A stretch of 64,000 bases of DNA from NCBI GenBank assembly GCA_028554755.1, contig JAPTOF010000008.1, forward strand, positions 12,650,501 to 12,714,500. Reading direction: 5' to 3'. Within the stretch, counting starts at the first letter, position 1. Every line of letters starts with the position of its first letter. The position numbers and the translations under genes were made by a program. This DNA is from Cordia subcordata. Lineage: Eukaryota; Streptophyta; Magnoliopsida; Boraginales; Cordiaceae. The notes beneath the pieces are model-generated. The model searched no databases, was not told where the DNA came from, and worked only from the letters and a program-made list of their open reading frames with translations. Shown piece after piece: positions 37,188 to 49,075 of the stretch.

Positions 37188-37511
37188 ATGATGTCAACTG
37201 AAAGGACAAGCGTTCCTATGACCAGACAAGATGGATCCGGAAATAATGCAACCACAAACAATGAGGGTAGACCTTTGATGGCAATGTCTTTAATTGGACA
37301 AATGTCTGGCCCTATTGGACCTGGTGAAAAATCAAAAAAATTTAATGGAAATGATTTTAAAAGGTGGCAACAAAAAATGCTTTTCTATTTTGCCACTTTG
37401 GCTTTGGCAAATTTTTTGAAAGAAGATCCATTAGAGTTGGGTAAGAGTCCCACTAGAGAAGCATTTGCTGCAGTAGATGTATGGAAGCATGCAAATTTCT
37501 TGTGTAAAAAC
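37188..37511 (+). pseudogene. Level-2 copia gag N-terminus, cut by insertion
   Basis: The ATG at 37188 or 37191 opens MMSTERTSVPMTRQDGSGNN, then KFNGNDFKRWQQKMLFYF, LANFLKED and AVDVWKHANFLCKN, the N-terminal half of a plant copia Gag. The reading is open until the level-3 LTR begins at 37512. The rest of Gag, with the zinc knuckle, is lost, as are protease, integrase and the first part of reverse transcriptase. Confidence 0.88.
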
Positions 37512-39124
37512 TGTTGGGATTGGTATGCCTTAAAGACCACTTAGACACTATTTTTTGGATATTGTTATAATTATTTTAATAATGATATTTGAATTTTATT
37601 TTTATACATTGTCTTTGGTGTATGATTATGTGATGCATTAGTAAAGACCCAATGACATTAACTGAGGACTTAGGTGCGCAGCAAGGCTGGACACGCATTA
37701 GGTCCAACTCAAGACTCACTAATGTCATAAATAAGCCCATAACTGTATGGTAGTGCTTTGAACTCTATCAAAAGAAGGCTATAGTGAGCAAGTCTCCTTG
37801 TAAGGGTGACCTACCTCGGTCATTGGAGGTTTTTCCACATTTGTCTCTCTAGTGCGTGCGTCATTCATTGGACCTGACCATTGTGAGTTAGTTTTCTCAT
37901 AATCGTACTATCAAAATCAGAAAACACAATACTCACTACTACTAAGTGGTCAATACTCTCAATCTTGAGCATATGTGGATGAATTAATGGAGTCAGGGTT
38001 CAACATTTTGATCCATTATGAGTGAGACCTTGCTTGGCTAAAGTCAATAGATGTGTGCGTTAGGTGTTGAGTTCTAGATAGTTAGGACATGCATATGCAA
38101 TAGTAGATTCTATGTGCCTCTTTGGTTTTGTCCGTATGATCATCTAAATCTAGATCTAGTGGTATAATCCTTCAAAGATATATCGGTCATTTAACTTGTG
38201 GGTCATTCCCGAGATCAAGAGTAATATGCCAGAAGATGATTGATATCTTGGACAAGTTATTCCAAGGTTCAGAGATAGTTAAGAAGGTAATGGTACAGTC
38301 AAAGAACCGACCTTGACTACGGGCGTACATAGAAGGGCAATTTGGTCATTTTGGGACCCAAGGATAGTTATGTCTTTTGGTCCCTCTACTAGCCGGATAT
38401 TGTTTTAAGCATGAGAAGTCTTTATTGAATATTTCTTTATTAGTCGATTGCTAAATATGTGTTTTCATAAGAGTTCTAATTGCATAGGATTCTTGGAAAT
38501 AGGAAATAAGATTTGTTCTTAATTCTTATTGGTCCAAGTTTTAATGTAGATAATTAGAATGTGTCTTAATCTCTTTTCTAAAGCTTCTAGGTACGCGAGA
38601 TGTGACTTTTGAGTAAGGTTTCCAAATTGGGATAGAGTTGTCATATTTTTACAAGGCAGTTCAAATATATTGAACTCCAAGTTTCTTATATTGGAATATT
38701 CAATTTATCAAGTTGTCTTGTAGGGAAGTGTCCAAATTTGGAAAAAAGAAAGAGATAGTGGGCCCCGTGTATTCTAGAAGATTTGTTGGGATTTAAATTT
38801 TAGAAGATTAAGTCAAGAGTTGGTTTTAATTTGAAACTCTTATCACCTAAAGATCTTCTACTTGAATTTAAACTCCTTAAGATAAAGTCCTAGTCTACCT
38901 AGGAGTTCTTTTGCTAAGAGAACTCTTAAAGAGGGGTCAACTAAGTCTAATAAAATACAGAAGTTTTAGTACGTCAAAAAAAAATATTGTAGACACGTAC
39001 ATTCTTGGAGAAGTTTAGAAAAGAAAGAATTCTCTTTTTCTCTTGATCGATCAAAAACAAAAATAGACTTCTACAATTCTAAAACCAATTTTTTCACCAA
39101 GAATTTGGTTCTTGCTTATTGATA
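37512..39124 (+). repeat. Left LTR of the level-3 copia element, 3'-truncated
   Basis: Begins TGTTGGGATTGGTATGCC and matches the right LTR to GCTTATTGATA (39114-39124), then joins gag sequence abruptly. Confidence 0.9.
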
Positions 39125-42100
39125 AGACAAGCTGCTTTGAAGGAAATTATGCCTACTAGAATGGTTGAAGGAGCATCTATCAGAGAGCTTTTTCTTAAGA
39201 TGATGGATTGCTTCAATGTAGCCAAAGTTCTAGGGGCGAACATAGACGAACAATTGCAAGTGGACATGATCCTGGAGACTCTGCCTCTGTCATACAATCA
39301 GCTCAAATTGAATTATAACATGAATAAGTTGAACTTAAACTTGACAGAGTTGATGAAGGAGCTCCAAGCAGTTGAGGCCATTATGAAGCCCAAGGGTCAA
39401 GCGCATGTTACGCAAAACTGCCTCTTCTGGTTTTAAACCAAAAGGTAAGAATAAAACCAAGAACAACAAGAGGAAGCAACTGCGGAGCAATGGGCCAAAT
39501 AAAAGGCAAAAGAGTGGCATAAGCTCAAAGCAGGGAGCAAGTGCTAAGCCTAAAGGGAAGTGTTTCAAGTGCGGCCAGAAAGGGCACTAGAAGAAAGATT
39601 GCCCTAAGATTCGAGCCCAAGGGCAAGCAAGTATACCTCAAGCACTCTATATTGAAACTTGTTTTGTGGTTGAATCTACGAATTCATGGATTGTAGATTC
39701 TGGAGTCACTAACCATATTTGCAATTCTATGCATGGGTTTCAGGTAATAAGAGAGCTCAGTAGAGGAGAATTTGCCCCTCGTGTTGGGATTGGAGCGAAT
39801 GTTTGGGTAGTTGCAGTTGGAAATGTTTCTTTAAATTTTTCATGCAATAGGCAATTAGTTCTAAACAATATTTATTATGTTTTGGGATTTCGAAAAAACC
39901 TTATTTCTGTTAGTATAATGGATGGTTTTTCAGTTAGTTTCCATGCTGGTGCTGACATCAGTAGATATGGGAATTTAATTTGTTTTGGTAGAATGCATGA
40001 TAATTTATTTTTCCTATATCCTATTACAACTGTGGCATTTAATATAGAGCAAACAAATAACCCACTTAAAAGGAAAGTTCCTCAAACCAATGACACATAC
40101 TTATGGCACTTGTATTTAGGACACATTAGTCATAAATGTATAGTGAGGTTAGTCGATGATGGACCTTTAGGTTTATTAGAACTCGAGGATCTACCTCAAT
40201 ATGAGTCATGCTTGAAAGGTAAGATGACCAAAAGGTCATTTTCATCTAAGGGATTATGTGCCAAAGAAGTGTTAGAATTGGTACATATAGATATATGTGG
40301 TCCTATGAGCAAACCAGCTCAAGAAGGATATAAGTATTTCATCACGTTTACAGATAACTATTCAAGGTATGGATACATATATCTAACGCGATACGAGTCT
40401 GAATCTTTTGAGAAATTCAAGGAATTCAAGGCCAAGGCGGAGCAAAAGTTAGACAAACGTATCAAATCCCTACAATCTGATTGTGGTAGGGAATACCTCT
40501 CAGATGAGTTCATAGACTATCTCACACAGCAAGGTATTAAGGCGAAATTAGCTGCACCAGGTACTCGCCAGCAGAACAATGTGGCTAAAAGGAAGAACCA
40601 TACCCTCTTAGACATAGTTAGGTCAATGATGAGCCATGCATCATTACCTATTTCCTTTTGGGGATATGCCTTAGAAACAGCGGCATATATTCTAAATTTG
40701 GTACCATCGAAGTCTGTACCTAGGACTCCACATGAGATATGGATATGGCACAAACCTGGTTTGAGTCACGTACAATTTGGGGATGTCTAGCTTATGTACT
40801 GAGTAACAGCCCTTCAAAGTTGGAACCAAGATCAGAATTATGCTATTTTATTAGGTATTCTAAAGGAACTAGAGGTGGGATCTTTTTTAATCCCAACGAG
40901 CAAAATGTGCTGATAAGAACTCATGCTAGATTCTTGGAAGAAGATATAGTGATCCATAAGACACCAAAATCTGGAATAGCTCTAGAGTACATTGCTTAAG
41001 AATCTTCTAGTACACCTACAACTAGTTTAAACAAGGAAAAACAACAAATTACTTCAGTTGCACTAGAGCCTCATCGTAATGAAAGGATCCAAGGCAACCT
41101 GATAGGTACTATAGATAGTCATTTCAGACTACTTCAGAAGATCAGGTACAAGACCCCACTAGATATGATGAAGCAATTGCCGATGTAGATGCTAGCCAAT
41201 GGTATAACGCAACGGATTCGAAATTAGAGTCTATGTACTCTAATAAAGTCTGGGAGCGTGTAGAAGCATCTGAAAGGGTTAAACCTATAGGGCGTAAGTG
41301 GGTTTACAAGAGAAAAAGAGGACCTGATAGAAAGGTGAAAACCTTTAAAGCTAGGTTGGCAGTAAAAAAATTATACTAAAAAAGAAGGGATCGATTATAA
41401 GGAAACCTTCTTACCAGTAGCTATGCTAAATTCCATTAGGATACTTCTTGCCATTGCATGTCACTATGACTATGAGATATGGTAGATAGACATCAAGACA
41501 TCTTTCCTTAATGAGGAGCTTGACGAGACCATCTATATGACTCAACCAAATGAATACATTGCCAAAGGTCAAGATCATATGGTTTGTAAGCTAATGAAGT
41601 CCATTTATGGGCTTAAGTAGGCATCTCGTGCATAAAACATCAAGTTTGATCATGCGGTCAAATCTTTTGGCTTTGGTCAAAATGTTGATGAACCATGTGT
41701 GTATAAAAAGAGTAATAGAAATGCTGTAGCTTTCTTAGTGCTATATGTGGATGACATCTTGCTCATCAATAACGATGTGGGTATACCGACATCCAAAAGG
41801 TTTGGCTGTCAACTCAATTTCAAATAAAGGATTTGGGTGAAGCTAGTTATGTTTTAGGGATTAAACTCTTGCGAGATTGCAAAAACAAGAGGCTATCATT
41901 GTCCCAAGCTCCCTACATTAAGAAATTAGTGGTCAAGTTTAACATAGCAGATTCCAAGAAGGGTATGTTACCTTTCTAGACATAGAATCACTCTATCTCG
42001 AGATCAATATCCTAAGACACCTGAAGAGATAGAATACATTAAGAAGATAACATATGCTTCGGCAATAGGCAGTCTCATGTATGTGATGTTGTGTACTAGA

Positions 42101-42640
42101 CCCAAATATTGGTTTTGTTGTTGGCTTAGTTAGTAGATATTAGTCAAATCCCAGACCAGAGCATTGAATCGTAGTTAAGCACATTATCAAGTATCTTAGG
42201 AGAGCGCAAGATTATGTGTTAGAGTACTATGCAGACGATCTGACACCATTGGCCTATACAGACTCAGATTTTTAGACTAATAGAGATTCCATGAAGTCTA
42301 CTTTTGGCTACATCTTTACACTATCAGGTGGAGCAGTTTCAGGGAGAAGCGTGAAGCAAAATTGCATTACTGATTTGACCATGAAAGCAGAGTATATAAC
42401 AGCATCTGAGGCTGCAAAAGAGGCATATGGTTAAGAAAGTTTCTGTTTGATTTAAAAGTTGTACTTGCTATCCAGAGGCTTATAGTATTGTACTATGACA
42501 ACACTTCTGCAATATTACGTGATCTGTGAATTCATTCAAAGAGGAGATATAGTGGTAGAAAAGATTACTTCTGTAGAGAACTTAGCAGACCCATTTACAA
42601 AGACTCTTCTAGAGAAAGTGTTTAACACTTATGTAGAGTC
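39119..42640 (+). pseudogene. Level-3 copia gag-pol polyprotein, broken
   Basis: Gag (39119-39600): RELFLKMMDCFNVAKVLG, LQVDMILETLPLSYNQLKLN and zinc knuckle CFKCGQKGH with a stop (TAG) for Trp, then KKDC. Protease: [14 protein letters not shown] (about 39690), active site DSG. GAG-pre-integrase: [17 protein letters not shown]. Integrase: [33 protein letters not shown] and [10 protein letters not shown]. At the third catalytic position the sequence reads [13 protein letters not shown], where Lys replaces the Glu of the D,D-35-E triad. A frameshift at about 40740 leads to [20 protein letters not shown]. Reverse transcriptase (41150-41980) is full of stops but keeps LYVDDILLIN (about 41740). 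RNase H pieces run to about 42640. Open for 374 codons at 39666-40790, otherwise dead. Confidence 0.92.
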
Positions 42641-42688
42641 TATAGGAGTTAGGTATAGAGATAGTGATCTTTAGTGCAAATAGGATTC

Positions 42689-44723
42689 TGTTGGGATTGG
42701 TATGCCCTAACGACCACTTGGACACTATTTTTGGGATATTGTTATAATTATTTTAATAATTATATTTGAATTTCATTTTTATACATTGTCTCTAGTGTAT
42801 GACTATGCGGTACATTAGTAAAGGCCCAATGACATTAACTAAGGACTTGGGTACGCAGCGAGGCTGGATACTCAGTAGGTCAAAGTCAAGACTTAGTAAT
42901 GTCATAAATAAGTCTATAACCGTATAGTAGTGCTAGACACTCTACCAAAAATAAGGTTATAGTAAGCAAGTCTCCTTGTAAGGGTGACCTGCCTAGGTCC
43001 TTAGAGGTTTTTTCAGACTTGTTTCTCTAGTGCATACGTCACGCATTGGACCAGACCACTGTTAGTTAGTTTTCTTATTACTGTACTATCAAAATCAGAA
43101 AACACAATACTCAATACTGCTAAGTGGTCAATACTCTCAATCTTGAGCATATGTGGAAGAACTAATGGAGTCAGGGTTCAGCACTTTGATCTACTATGAG
43201 TGAGACCTTGCTTGGCTAGGGTCAACGGCTCTATGCATTGGGTGTTGAGTTCTGGATAGTTGGGCCATGCATGTGCAATAATAGATTCTATGTGCTCCCT
43301 TTGTCTTGTCCATATGATCATCTAAATCTAGATCTACTGGTATAACTCTTCAAGGGTATATCGATCATTTAGCTTGTAGGTCACTCCCGAGATCAAGAAT
43401 AATGTGACCAAAAGATGATTGATATCTTGGACAAGTTATTCCAAGGTTTAGAGGTAGTTAAAGAGGTTATGGTACAGTCAAAGGATCGACCTTGACTATA
43501 GGCGTACACAAAAGGGCATTTTGGTCATTTTGGGAGCCAAAGATAGTTATGTCTTTTGGTCCCTCGGTTAGCCAGATATTGTTTTAAGCATGAGAAGTCT
43601 TTTCTTAAATATTTCCTTATTGGTCGATAGCTAAATATGTGTTTTCATAAGAGTTCTAATTGCATTAGGATTCTTGGAAATAGGAAATAAGATATGTTCT
43701 TAATTCTTATTGGTCCAAGTTTTAATGTAGATAATTAGAATGTGTCTTAATCACTTTTCTAAAACTTTTAGGTATACGAGACATGACTTTTGAGTAAGGT
43801 TTACAAATTAGGATTGAGTTGATATATTTTTACAAGATAATTCAAATATTTTTGAACTCCAAGTTTCCGATATTGGAATATTCAATTTATCAAGTCGTCT
43901 TGTAGGAAAGCGTCCAGATTTGGAAAGAAGAAAGAGATAGTGGGCCTTGTATATTCTAGAAGATTTGTTGGGATTTAAATTCTAGAAGATTAGGTCAAGA
44001 ATTGGTTTTAATTTGAAACTCTTATCACTTAAAGATCTTCTACTTGAATTCAAACTCCTCAAGATAAAGTCCTGGTCTACCTAGGAGTTCTATTGCTAAG
44101 AGAACTCTTAAAGGGGGTCAACTAAGTCTGATAAAATACAGAAGCTTTTGTACGCCAAAAAGAAAATATTATAGACACGTATTTTCTCGGAGAAGTTTAG
44201 AAAAGAAAGAATTCTCTTCTTCTCTTGATCAACCAAAAACAAAAATAGACTTCTACAATTCTAACTCCAATTCTTTCACCAAGAATTTGGTTCTTGCTTA
44301 TTGATAATATCTCCCCGTTCACAGTAAGGAAGATCAAAAGCTTTTGGTTCATTCTTATAGAGGTTTTTGGAGAGAAAAACACAAGAGGATAGAAATTGTC
44401 TTTTCCCGTTATAGCATATGCAATCTCAAATTCGGGCTTGATTTGGTGCCCATTACTTATCGGATCATTTTGAAATTTTGGAAGGACGCTCTACACTTCT
44501 AGCGCTTCAAATCCAACGGTTGGCTTATCGATCAAACGTCTAAAGGCAGTCTGATAATCAATAAAAGTTTATGGTCGTATTTCTGCTCTATGAGGTAAAT
44601 TTGTTCTAACAATTTGTACTTTGTGTTCTTGTTTATTCTATGCATGTGTGGTATTATTGTATACAAATATTTATTTTTCTGCTGCGTCTAGGGTTAGTCT
44701 TCCATGCTCCATTAGATCTTTCA
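42689..44723 (+). repeat. Right LTR of the level-3 copia element, followed by a PBS
   Basis: 2035 bp. It matches 37512-39124 over its first ~1.6 kb. The last ~420 bp have no partner in the window. The PBS TGGTATCAGAGCCGGG begins two bases after its end. Confidence 0.9.
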
Positions 44724-44879
44724 AGTGGTATCAGAGCCGGGTTACCACTACATATGCTTAGGATAATTGATCTAGAACACTAGAATTGAAAAGAACACTA
44801 GTAATTGTCTCGTGGGTGGTGAGAATAGGCGCTTTTTTCAATATGTTGCTTGCTAGAATATTGCTAACCCTACAGGGAT

Positions 44880-46048
44880 TTATTGTTCTCTCATGGTGGT
44901 TTGTATGGATGTACAACCTAGAGGTACATCAAATGGATGTGAAGACAGCCTTCTTAAATGGTTACTTAGATGAAGAAATCTATATGAAACAACTTGAAGG
45001 GTTTGTGGTTCCAGGACAAGAAATGAAGGTATGTGAGCTTGTAAGATGGTTATATGGATTAAAAAAAGCTCTGAAATAATGGCATGAGAAATTTGATAAA
45101 ACCATGATTTCAAATGGTCTTAGAATTAATATTAATCTCATTAAGGATACCAAAAAGATATTAACCAGTAAATTTGATATGAAAGATTTAGGTATGGCAG
45201 ATGTTATCTTAGGGATTAAAATCTCTAGAACATCTGAAGAACTGGTATTATCTCAATCTCATTATATTGAGAAAATACTTAATACATTCCCAGCAAACGA
45301 CAATGGTGTAGCGAAGACACCTTTTGATGTAAGTCTTACATTATTGAAAAATACCGGCAAAGGAGTATCTCAATTAGAGTACTCGCACATCATAGGAAGT
45401 CTAATGTACATCATGAATTGTACAAGACCAGATATCGTGTATACGGTTAACAAACTAAACCAATATACTAGCAATCCAGGACATAACCATTAAAAAGATT
45501 TAATAAGAGTTCTAAGGCTTTTAAAAAACATAAAGAACTATGGGTTGCACTGCACTCGATATCCTGCTGTACTAAAAGGGTATAGTGATATAAATTGGCT
45601 ATCTGATACTAAAGATTCAAAATCCACGAGCAGATATGTCTTTACTTTGGAAGAAGCAGTTATACCATGGAAATTCTCTAAACAAACGTATATAGCAAGA
45701 TCCATAATGGAATCTGAATTCATAGCTTTAGATAAAGCTGGAGAGGAAGCTGAGTGGCTTCGTCATTTTCTACAGAATACTTCAAATTGGTCAAAACCTA
45801 TGCCAGCAATATGCATACATTGTGATAGTCAATGTACAATTGAAAGGGCATAAAGTAGTATGTATAATGGTAAGTCTAGACATATACGTCGTAGACACAA
45901 TACCGTCAGACAACTGCTCTGTAATGGAGTTATCTTTATTGACTATGTGAAGTCACAAGATAACATTGCAGATCCGTTTACAAAAGGTTTAACTAGAGAG
46001 CAAGTTGATAAATCATCGAGGGCAATGGGTTTGAAAGCCTACATCTAA
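44880..46048 (+). pseudogene. Level-2 copia RT/RNase H end, lacking the YVDD motif
   Basis: Resumes in reverse transcriptase: LEVHQMDVKTAFLNGYLDEE, ELVRWLYGLKKALK, stop, WHEKFDKTMISNGLRIN. It then passes directly to DTKKILTSKFDMKDLG and ADVILGIKISRTSEE. In copia elements about 30-35 residues including the catalytic YVDD stand between these two parts, so the catalytic loop is deleted. RNase H follows: YPAVLKGYSDINWLSDTKDS, KSTSRYVFTLEEAVIPWK, ARSIMESEFIALDKAGEEAE, then SRHIRRRHNTVRQLL and NIADPFTKGLTREQ ending at 46048. Stops at about 45077 and 45491 and others break it. Confidence 0.88.
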
Positions 46049-47275
46049 TGAGTTGTCATAATGGGAACCCTACCTAGTTATCTGAAGATCCCAAGATCTA
46101 GCTTCAAAAGAAAAACTGAATTATGTAACTACAACTCGGTCTAAAGCATTGTAGGGGTTTAGTCCTCTACTTATTCCTATGACAAGCATACAATGATACC
46201 TATAAAAGTTTAGGTTAAGTAAAGCTTTTAATGACTCTTATATCTTGAAAAGCCAAGTTGAGGTGCAATAGGAGCCTCTTAATACAAAGTTACCTATATG
46301 AGTAGGGAGTAGGCCTACTCCTATGAGAATTTCTAAGGCTGAATTCTCTAGAGTACTCATGAAAAATCAGGAGTTGTTCATGGTCATATAAACACAACCA
46401 AGAACCAGATAATGTCTAGATTGATACTGTGTGAGCTCTGTTGTCTAGGTTTACACGAAAGCTGAACAGTTCGAGACATCGCGTTCACTGTTTAGCAAGT
46501 AAATTTGATAGTTCATCGCTAGGGAAGGTTCAAGGCCAAAAACTACTTATCTTGATGTAGTATCTTTCTAATTGAACTCTCTCTAGGTGTCAGCATTTCA
46601 TTCGCATTTTGATATACCAATTCTCATTCATGTGGGGATTGTTAGTAAATTGAGTCTAATTCTCTATTTGACTCAAATAAACAGTGAACTAGAAATTGAG
46701 ATAATGTTTGCAAATTATAATAGAATTTAACTTAATTTTTTAAATTAAATTCTATGGGTGCAACCTTTCCAAACTAAGAGTTATAACCTTACAAATTAAG
46801 AGTTATAACTTTTTTGGGCTAAAGGACACATCCCTTGGTATGAAGAGTTGGCATAGCTTTTCTAAACAAGCATCTTATTGTCTATAAATAGTGCACAAGT
46901 CATTTTGCAAAAATCATCTTTTCTTTGCATTCATATTTTCATACTAAAATTAGAGCTTTAGAGTTTTCTTAAAAGTGAGAGTTAGCATTATTTTGATTCG
47001 CGTTTTCTATAGTTTGGAGTGCTACTACTGTAGAAATACTACTGTTGAATCTTAGGAGACAGTTGCCATTATCTGTAAGCACCGTAGCAGGGTGATAAGA
47101 TCTTAAGGAAACTGAAGAAGTTCAGGCTTTAGCATTTCTTTGCAATTATGTGCTTGTGTTTTGAAAGTTTGTAAGTACCTTATTATCCTATTTACATTTT
47201 TCCAATTTCCTGAAAATTTTGTAGTCACTGGTTTATTGCACAAGTTCATTGCGATTGGTGCTTTATTTTCCAACA

Positions 47276-47361
47276 AGACCCACATCCTTTTCCTTTTTCT
47301 TTTTATTTTTTTTCCAAAGCCAAACATACTTACAACAAACACATAAGTTGGTCAACTAACA
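47276..47361 (-). repeat. 5' LTR of the level-1 copia element, second part
   Basis: Starts with the duplicated target AGACC (47276-47280), then continues the LTR to CAACTAACA. It matches about 30890-30976, proving that 35660-47275 was inserted into one LTR. Confidence 0.9.
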
Positions 47362-48478
47362 GGCGAGTTAGGGGCTGGGGGCCAAGGGATGGGTGCAAGG
47401 GGGTATGGAAGTAGGGAGTCTGATATGTTGAGGGGCAGGGGTTGTGGGAGATTTGTTAAAGGCTTATTCGGCAAAATTAGATATTAGAGTAGCTGGTAGT
47501 TGTTCTATTTAGCGGTTAGTGGATAGTTGTTTAGCTAGCTGATTGAATGAATTTGTTTGATAAAATTAGCTATTGGGTTAGTTGATGAATGTAAAATTAT
47601 GTAAAAAGGCATTGGTATGACAATTATTGTTATTTTAACTATAAATATAACTGCTATTATTAGAATAAGATAATTTATTTTATAATAAAATTTATGTTTC
47701 TTGTAATAATATTCTATTTTTAAGCTTAACAAAATTATTTTTTTGCTAAATTAGTTTCATTAATATTATAAAAAAAATTTATAGATATATTTTTTAATTA
47801 ATTAAAAATTTATTTGGTCAAAGAAAAATGGTAAGGGCACTAATAAGACTAAATGGTAGAATTTCCAAAAACATATAAAAGAGTGGGTAGAATTACCAAA
47901 GAAATATGAAACATTGAATACTACTCAGAAACGTTAATAATATTAATGCTTTAGAAATACTACTTAAAACCCTACTTTAAATACAAACACAATCCAAACC
48001 ACTAATTTACCGAACAACAAAAAATAGAAGAGATAGTGTTTTGCCCGACTACTTGAAACATTGTTGTTGAACATAGCCTAAGTGTGTGAAAAATTGTGTT
48101 CCTTTTTTGAGAAAAGGAAAACATTTTTTGGGAAAATCATATTTTCTTTTAACTAGGAATACATTTTTCTTTGACTTGTTCATTTTTAACAGCCAAACAT
48201 AAAAAAATGTAAAAAATAATTTTCAAGATGTTTTCTGCTTAACAAAGGGAGCTTTGGTTTGTTATACTAGTCTGCTTTTAAGTATTTATGGACATCATGA
48301 AGTTCACTAAATAAAGGATGGTACATCATTCATGATTTAATGAAGCAAGCCAACTTCAACATCTATCTAATTACTAGTTACATATTCGAAGAGAAAGAAG
48401 CTAAAAGGTTATAAATTGTTTGTATTATTACATTCTTTACTTTATAAACAATTTATAATAAATAAAATTTGAGTACAA
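47362..48478. other. AT-rich intergenic DNA right of the copia nest
   Basis: No gene is seen. It starts with a short G-rich stretch (47364-47450), followed by AT-rich DNA. Short TTGAGAAAAGGAAAACATTT-type sequence near 48100 resembles AT-rich repeats elsewhere in the window (29860, 59300). Confidence 0.5.
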
Positions 48479-48816
48479 TCTATCTATACTATATCATAAA
48501 GCAAAATAAGTTGTAATTTCGTACTACCAAGTGGCGCTGTATATGACAAGCTTTCCATAATTATTTATCAATTAATTAAATATGTCCTTTCTTAAGTTAT
48601 TTTTATTTTTTTATCATTTATTTAGTTACATTCTTGTATTAAATATTTTAATTTAATTAATATTATGCCATTTCTTTATATATATCATCATTGTTTTATT
48701 AATTCTATAGTATATATTTGTTTCAATAATTTTTTAGTAAAATACAAAAATTCTATAATTTTTATATATCTAATCACATATATCGCTCTCCATACACTGT
48801 ATGGACGTCATACTAG
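48479..48816 (+). mobile_element. Probable short non-autonomous Helitron
   Basis: Starts TCTATCTATACTATATCATA after an A (48478). It ends with a perfect 7-bp-stem hairpin, TCCATAC ACT GTATGGA (about 48789-48805), then seven bases and CTAG (48813-48816). TC at the 5' end, a 3' hairpin a few bases before CTRR, and no inverted repeats or TSD are the marks of Helitrons. The base after CTAG is C, not the expected T, so either the host base mutated or the end is slightly misplaced. No coding content. Confidence 0.5.
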
Positions 48817-49069
48817 CATCATAATATTATGACCGAATCTATTTTCAAATTTGAGAAAGTGGACCATATAAGGATCTTTTCCGGAAAAGGAAAAGAAAGG
48901 CTGGAAAAACGCGCTTTGGACGCTTAGCTGGAGGGCGATTAAACAGATAAATAATAGTGACTATCCAACCATGCCTCATGTCTCTCAGTATGACATTTTG
49001 GCGCATTTAAATCCAATAGCATAAACCCAATACATGGACTTCTCAACTACCGAAACTTTCCTTTTGTTA
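48817..49069. other. Intergenic DNA, nothing recognised
   Basis: About 250 bp between the probable Helitron and the tandem duplication. No feature was supported. Confidence 0.4.
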
Positions 49070-49075
49070 GCCACT

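Larger units (their letters stand above)
37512..44780 (+). mobile_element. Level-3 Ty1/copia element inside level-2 gag-pol
   Basis: Plus-strand copia element. The right LTR is 42689-44723 (2035 bp), TGTTGGGATTGGTATGCC to GATCTTTCA. The left LTR starts identically at 37512 but breaks off at about 39124 (GCTTATTGATA), directly joined to the middle of gag. The last ~420 bp of the left LTR, the PBS and the first part of gag are therefore deleted. Unusually, the right LTR is followed by a good tRNA-Met PBS, TGGTATCAGAGCCGGG (44726-44741), which should stand only after a 5' LTR. Its right boundary lies somewhere between 44742 and about 44890, where level-2 RT resumes. The left flank is AAAAC; no matching TSD was seen. 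Confidence 0.85.
35660..47275 (+). mobile_element. Level-2 Ty1/copia element inside the level-1 LTR
   Basis: Plus-strand copia element. LTRs are 35660-36318 (659 bp) and 46640-47275 (636 bp), both starting TGTTAGTAAATTGA and ending CAACA. The size difference is mostly a ~25-bp stretch near 35730 missing from the right LTR. It is flanked by a perfect 5-bp TSD, AGACC (35655-35659 and 47276-47280). The purine tract is TGTGGGGAT (46631-46639). No recognisable tRNA-Met primer site follows the left LTR (it reads ATCTTAAGACC), so the site is mutated or a different primer was used. The leader 36319-37187 is non-coding. Coding remains are the gag start (37188-37511) and the RT/RNase H end (about 44890-46048); the middle is replaced by the level-3 element. 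Confidence 0.93.
30182..47361 (-). mobile_element. Level-1 Ty1/copia element (outermost of a three-level nest)
   Basis: Minus-strand copia element. The 3' LTR is 30182-30976 (795 bp). The 5' LTR begins at 34993 but is cut at 35659 and resumes at 47281-47361, because a second copia inserted in it. Both LTRs end GTCAACTAACA on the plus strand (TGTTAGTTGAC as read by the element). The purine tract is AATGGGGGAGAT (minus, 30977-30988). The PBS AGTGGCCTCAGAGCTT (minus, about 34972-34989) is a mutated form of TGGTATCAGAGC. The outer flanks GGCAG (30177-30181) and GGCGA (47362-47366) may be a decayed TSD. The gag-pol remnant lies at 31117-34951. Confidence 0.93.
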
